From a virus, in the IMG/VR virus record IMGVR_UViG_3300034283_001913, positions 18,604 to 82,603 of that record: 64,000 bases of DNA; one strand, given 5' to 3'. The notes beneath the pieces were generated by a model. It was not told the DNA's origin. It worked only from the letters and a program-made list of their open reading frames with translations, and made no database searches. Shown here piece by piece: positions 61,108-64,000 of the stretch. Every line of letters begins with the position of its first letter. Positions within the stretch are counted from its first letter, which is position 1. Made by a program: the position numbers and the translations under genes.

Positions 61108-62133
61108 TTAAAGAAGTACTTTACCTTGAGCGAGTTTGTATGGTAAATCGTAGCGTCTCTCGGAATAATGCCACTCAGCAAGTTTAAGATACTCTTTGAG
61201 ATCTTCTTCCCACTTCTGCATGGTTTCCTTAGATACTTCATAGCAATAGATCTGTTTGTATTTATCTACTACTATAAAGCTAAAGGTTATCTTCCACTCT
61301 TCGGGATCCATGTTATTATTCACAAGAAACTCTTGGACCACCATACGTTTATACAGGACCGCTTGCAGCCATAGCTTGAAGAAGTCTACGGTTTCAGGAA
61401 AATCTGTTAGACATTTACTTGTTGTCTTGAGATCATTTATACGGATTGTCTTGTTCCCAAAATCAACACTTACATTGTCTATGATACCCTTTAGCCCGAA
61501 GCTGTATCCATCCACAGTTTCTGTCTGTATCGGTAGCTCGTTAAACACCTGTACGTTTTCATCTTGGTTATCTATACCAAGAAGCTGAGTGACTTCTGAG
61601 TGCTGTTTGAGTAGCTCTGCGATTTCGTTACAATACTCTAGGGTCGGGATATCTACGATGTCCTTACCTTTTGCAGTAATCAAGAAGGAGAAGTATTCTT
61701 TATTACTTTCAGTGAGCATCTTCTCGAGTCTTTGTTGATCGGTTTTGAGGGACTGATGAAGGTTGATTTCTTTAAGGATATCTAAAATCATATCCCCATA
61801 GTCATCAAGTGTAGCGTTCATATTAACCTCTTGACCTAGAGCGACTTGCTCCGACCAGTGATTAAATATTTGATCTACTACTTTCTTAGGGTTATCACTG
61901 GGCATATTCCCGGGTAACAACACAAACTGTTTGTCAAACGCATCTTTGTCTAATATAAGACAATGGATGAGTTTGCCTTGCAGTGTTGCTGGCGTGGCCT
62001 CCTGCTCTCTTTGTTTAAGGACATAATCCTTATAAAAGAGCTGAGGTGAATAGACTAGCTTGTTTAAGCTGCCGTAACTAAAATAAAATTTGTCTGCGTA
62101 GAACTCTAGTTCTAAAGCGTTGTTATCACTCAT
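61108..62133 (-). CDS. PD-(D/E)XK nuclease, RecB/Cas4-like (341 aa)
   Basis: The motif set is that of the PD-(D/E)XK superfamily in the RecB/Cas4 style: GKLIH57 near the N terminus, E199 (NELPI), D219 (GIIDNV), D234-L-K236 (NDLKTTS) and Q257-xxx-Y261 (LQAVLYKR). All active-site positions are present, so a working exonuclease or a recombination-linked nuclease is expected. Candidate roles are resection for phage recombination or host DNA breakdown. The gene overlaps the end of the previous one by eight bases. No iron-sulfur cysteines are seen, unlike Cas4. Confidence 0.88.
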   Translation of the reverse strand: MSDNNALELEFYADKFYFSYGSLNKLVYSPQLFYKDYVLKQREQEATPATLQGKLIHCLILDKDAFDKQFVLLPGNMPSDNPKKVVDQIFNHWSEQVALGQEVNMNATLDDYGDMILDILKEINLHQSLKTDQQRLEKMLTESNKEYFSFLITAKGKDIVDIPTLEYCNEIAELLKQHSEVTQLLGIDNQDENVQVFNELPIQTETVDGYSFGLKGIIDNVSVDFGNKTIRINDLKTTSKCLTDFPETVDFFKLWLQAVLYKRMVVQEFLVNNNMDPEEWKITFSFIVVDKYKQIYCYEVSKETMQKWEEDLKEYLKLAEWHYSERRYDLPYKLAQGKVLL

Positions 62134-63229
62134 GTTCTTCTGAGATAATAGATTCTTGAGTCTCAGCTTGAATAGGACTTTGAGTAGAAATCTTGAGTGC
62201 TTTTTGTTCGGCTTCTTCTAGAGCATTGATAAATGTCTCTGTAGGCTCGATATCGGAATAGCGAAAGTATTCACTACCTAGATTATCTCCAAATTCTGCC
62301 TTAGCTAAAGTTATTAACTTTTTATAATCCTCCTTTGTAATACAGTTTTTCTCAATGAGCTTCTTTACTACATCATCAAAATCTATCCAGTTACCTAATT
62401 CAAGATCGAAGAAAGTGCACAAGCTGCTAAAGTTTACGTGCCGCGACTCTGATGTATTATATATTGCAGATCTAAACTCTTTAAATAACATCAAAAGATA
62501 CATAGCAGACTTTTGATAATTGCAATTTGCCATCAGCTCAAGAGCTAGTACATGATTGTTTTTATCAGCAGACTCAAATATCTTTCTTGTTTCCTCATAC
62601 ATCTCCTCTGTCATTACTGTTTGATTACACTTATCCATAAGAAAAGATTCTTTAACAATAATCTTTCCTTCAAGTATAGCATCTTCAATATCTCTGAGTC
62701 TTTTTTCCTCGGTTATCCAACTTTTTACAACAAGAGTTGCTACCGTTTTATAATTGTTCCATTCTCTATATACATTATAATCTTTAAATATAAAATAAGG
62801 ATAACAATCGTCTGATTCAAGAATGTTTTTTATTTCAAGACTTTCGGGATCTCCTATAGAATACTTTTTTTCTATGTATTCTTCAAGATATTCTAAGGAG
62901 CAACTATAATGGTCAACATCTTTTTTAAGAATACTTTTTCCTGTTTCTTCACCTACTATAACAACGTCGGCAGATTTGCTGTTTTTAGTTAAACTTACAC
63001 CTATAGATTTAAAATAATTATTAGTCTTAAATCTAGCAATAGTGCATCCAGGCAAAAAGAATACTTTCTCTTTTTCTTTGAAATCATAGCTATCTTGAGG
63101 GCTTAGCAAATCATCTATAGCGTCCTCATTCAGATCTTTATAATCTATAGCCAGCCTTGTTGCAAACACTAAAGGTTCATTAGGCGAGCTTAATAATACA
63201 ATCTGTTTTTTGAATACTTCTCTTAGCAT
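62126..63229 (-). CDS. Conserved phage protein of unknown function (367 aa)
   Basis: The first 110 residues alternate strand and helix: KQIVLLSSPNEPLVFATRL, then EKVFFLPGCTIARFKTNNYF, then ADVVIVGEETGKS. The LPGC, IARFK and ADVVIVGEE segments look like a small alpha/beta (BRCT-like) fold, but I cannot claim it. Residues 180-300 are mainly helical (DVVKKLIEKNCITKEDYKKL), and the C terminus is acidic and unstructured (IISEEHE). Its position between the AAA+ ATPase and the nuclease links it to DNA metabolism. The end of the gene overlaps the nuclease start by eight bases. It starts after a terminator, so a promoter is expected between 63230 and 63275. Confidence 0.75.
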   Translation of the reverse strand: MLREVFKKQIVLLSSPNEPLVFATRLAIDYKDLNEDAIDDLLSPQDSYDFKEKEKVFFLPGCTIARFKTNNYFKSIGVSLTKNSKSADVVIVGEETGKSILKKDVDHYSCSLEYLEEYIEKKYSIGDPESLEIKNILESDDCYPYFIFKDYNVYREWNNYKTVATLVVKSWITEEKRLRDIEDAILEGKIIVKESFLMDKCNQTVMTEEMYEETRKIFESADKNNHVLALELMANCNYQKSAMYLLMLFKEFRSAIYNTSESRHVNFSSLCTFFDLELGNWIDFDDVVKKLIEKNCITKEDYKKLITLAKAEFGDNLGSEYFRYSDIEPTETFINALEEAEQKALKISTQSPIQAETQESIISEEHE

Positions 63230-63245
63230 AATGGTTAAAATAAAA

Positions 63246-63267
63246 GGGGCCAGAAAAATCTGACCCC
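63246..63267 (-). terminator. Terminator after the AAA+ ATPase gene
   Basis: GGGGTCAG and CTGGCCCC pair on the minus strand (8 bp including one wobble) around ATTTTT, followed by a TTTTATTTT tail toward 63236. It lies between the ATPase stop and the start of the 367-aa gene. Confidence 0.75.
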
Positions 63268-63275
63268 TTATGTTA

Positions 63276-64000
63276 TTACTTAGTTGCCATTCGGATAACC
63301 TCCGGGTTAGTCAGCATCTTCTGGAACTTCTGTTTGTTTCCGTTGATGAGCTGTTTAACCATGACATATTTAATGTCATTCATAAAGGTATCTTCGTCTG
63401 TAACAAGACGAACTAGTCTTTCAATGTGCTTCGTCTCAACACTGTTTTTCTCAGCAAAAGTTAAGCTGTAGTTAGTGATACGACGGCCCATGATACTAGC
63501 AATATCTGGACGATAGTTTCCATCTCGGCCGATACAACCGCGAAGCTCTCCTATAACATACGCCTCATTATCGTGAGTGAGCACTGTCTTAGGATCAATT
63601 AGCTTATCGAAGCGTCCGTGGATAAACGTGGTAAACATAGTGGTAAACTCAGGTCCTACTGAACCTTCACCAATCATCTGGATAAGAGGAAGCTGTTTCT
63701 CAAACTCTTCAATACTACTGATAGAGTTAAAGAAGTTTGTCACAGAACGAGCATTGATCCCGCTCGACGCCTCATCCATAAGCTCCGGATGCATCAACAT
63801 GAAGTTGATACAACGAGAATCAATCTGAGCAGACTCTGCCCAACGTGCCCATACATCGATATCATACTTCAGGTTTACACTAATAAAACGTGTGCGCTGA
63901 GCATTGTCAATCGATTGTACAAGATACTCTCCATTGTCCGGGTTAGCGGTCAGGATAATGTGCCAATCCTTAGGAAGCTTCCAAGAGATATACTCCTGAC
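63276..64000 (-). CDS. AAA+ ATPase (MoxR-like), C-terminal part
   Basis: The frame is open to the window edge, so the Walker A part is outside. The visible N-terminal end has ILTANPDNGEYLVQSI, with sensor 1 asparagine in TANP, then NAQRTRF, which looks like the arginine finger. A helical lid (WARWAESAQIDSR) and the domain with the string SGINARSVTNFFNSI follow. This is the MoxR/AAA_5 style of ATPase, which crAss-like phages encode near their replication genes, often with a VWA partner. It may act as a remodeler in replication or assembly; partner genes would lie upstream of the window. Confidence 0.75.
   Translation of the reverse strand, partial: QEYISWKLPKDWHIILTANPDNGEYLVQSIDNAQRTRFISVNLKYDIDVWARWAESAQIDSRCINFMLMHPELMDEASSGINARSVTNFFNSISSIEEFEKQLPLIQMIGEGSVGPEFTTMFTTFIHGRFDKLIDPKTVLTHDNEAYVIGELRGCIGRDGNYRPDIASIMGRRITNYSLTFAEKNSVETKHIERLVRLVTDEDTFMNDIKYVMVKQLINGNKQKFQKMLTNPEVIRMATK

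Noticed and set aside
1-64000. CRISPR arrays, insertion sequences or an integrase
   Set aside because: No regularly spaced identical repeats, transposase-like frames or tyrosine/serine recombinase motifs were seen in the window.

Overview
The window is a double-stranded DNA phage genome segment that I read as a crAss-like phage (order Crassvirales), so the likely host is a member of the Bacteroidota. The decisive signature is a tandem of giant open reading frames (1,871, 3,511 and 2,654 residues). The middle one carries the GSDFDID catalytic loop of the crAss-like virion RNA polymerase, preceded by a double-psi beta-barrel-like RIPVQG segment. A roughly 1,690-residue tail stabilisation (muzzle) type protein, a family B DNA polymerase, a PD-(D/E)XK nuclease and an AAA+ ATPase fit the same picture. 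The DNA is AT-rich. TAA, TAG and TGA are all used as terminal stops and long frames stay open under the standard code, so no stop reassignment is visible.

Layout. Bases 1-56041 are one plus-strand block of virion genes, and 56095-64000 are a minus-strand block of replication and nucleotide-metabolism genes. They converge on a strong bidirectional terminator near 56071-56096. The plus block starts with the 3' end of a probable major capsid protein, followed by a large bulged hairpin, a tRNA-like element and a 338-residue protein. Next come nine small lysine-rich proteins, most of them translationally coupled, then a tail-tube/ring-like protein and a complete ferritin (3972-4562). From 4649 to 12239 there is a surface or fibre module: a strongly expressed structural protein, Cys-rich proteins, an Asp-box propeller, fibronectin III domains, and beta-rich modules shared between genes. 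From 12383 to 19767 the portal-proximal ring proteins and the large muzzle protein follow. From 19764 to 31913 three probable cargo (ejected) proteins are encoded. The first contains a zincin motif and a possible NlpC/P60-type hydrolase. From 31919 to 56041 lie the giant RNA-polymerase-associated polypeptides with HExxH motifs.

How it works together (inference from crAss-like biology): the cargo proteins and virion RNA polymerase are packaged, pass through the ring/muzzle tail into the cell and transcribe early genes such as the minus-strand block. That block makes the DNA polymerase, the nuclease and a nucleotide pyrophosphatase. Late genes are probably read partly by host RNA polymerase from promoters of the Bacteroidota TTTG / TAnnTTTG type: two with identical 20-base spacing stand upstream of 4649 and 9235. 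The most unusual content is the ferritin and the polycationic small-protein cluster beside it, together with a recurring xGG peptide motif shared by the small proteins and the cargo proteins.
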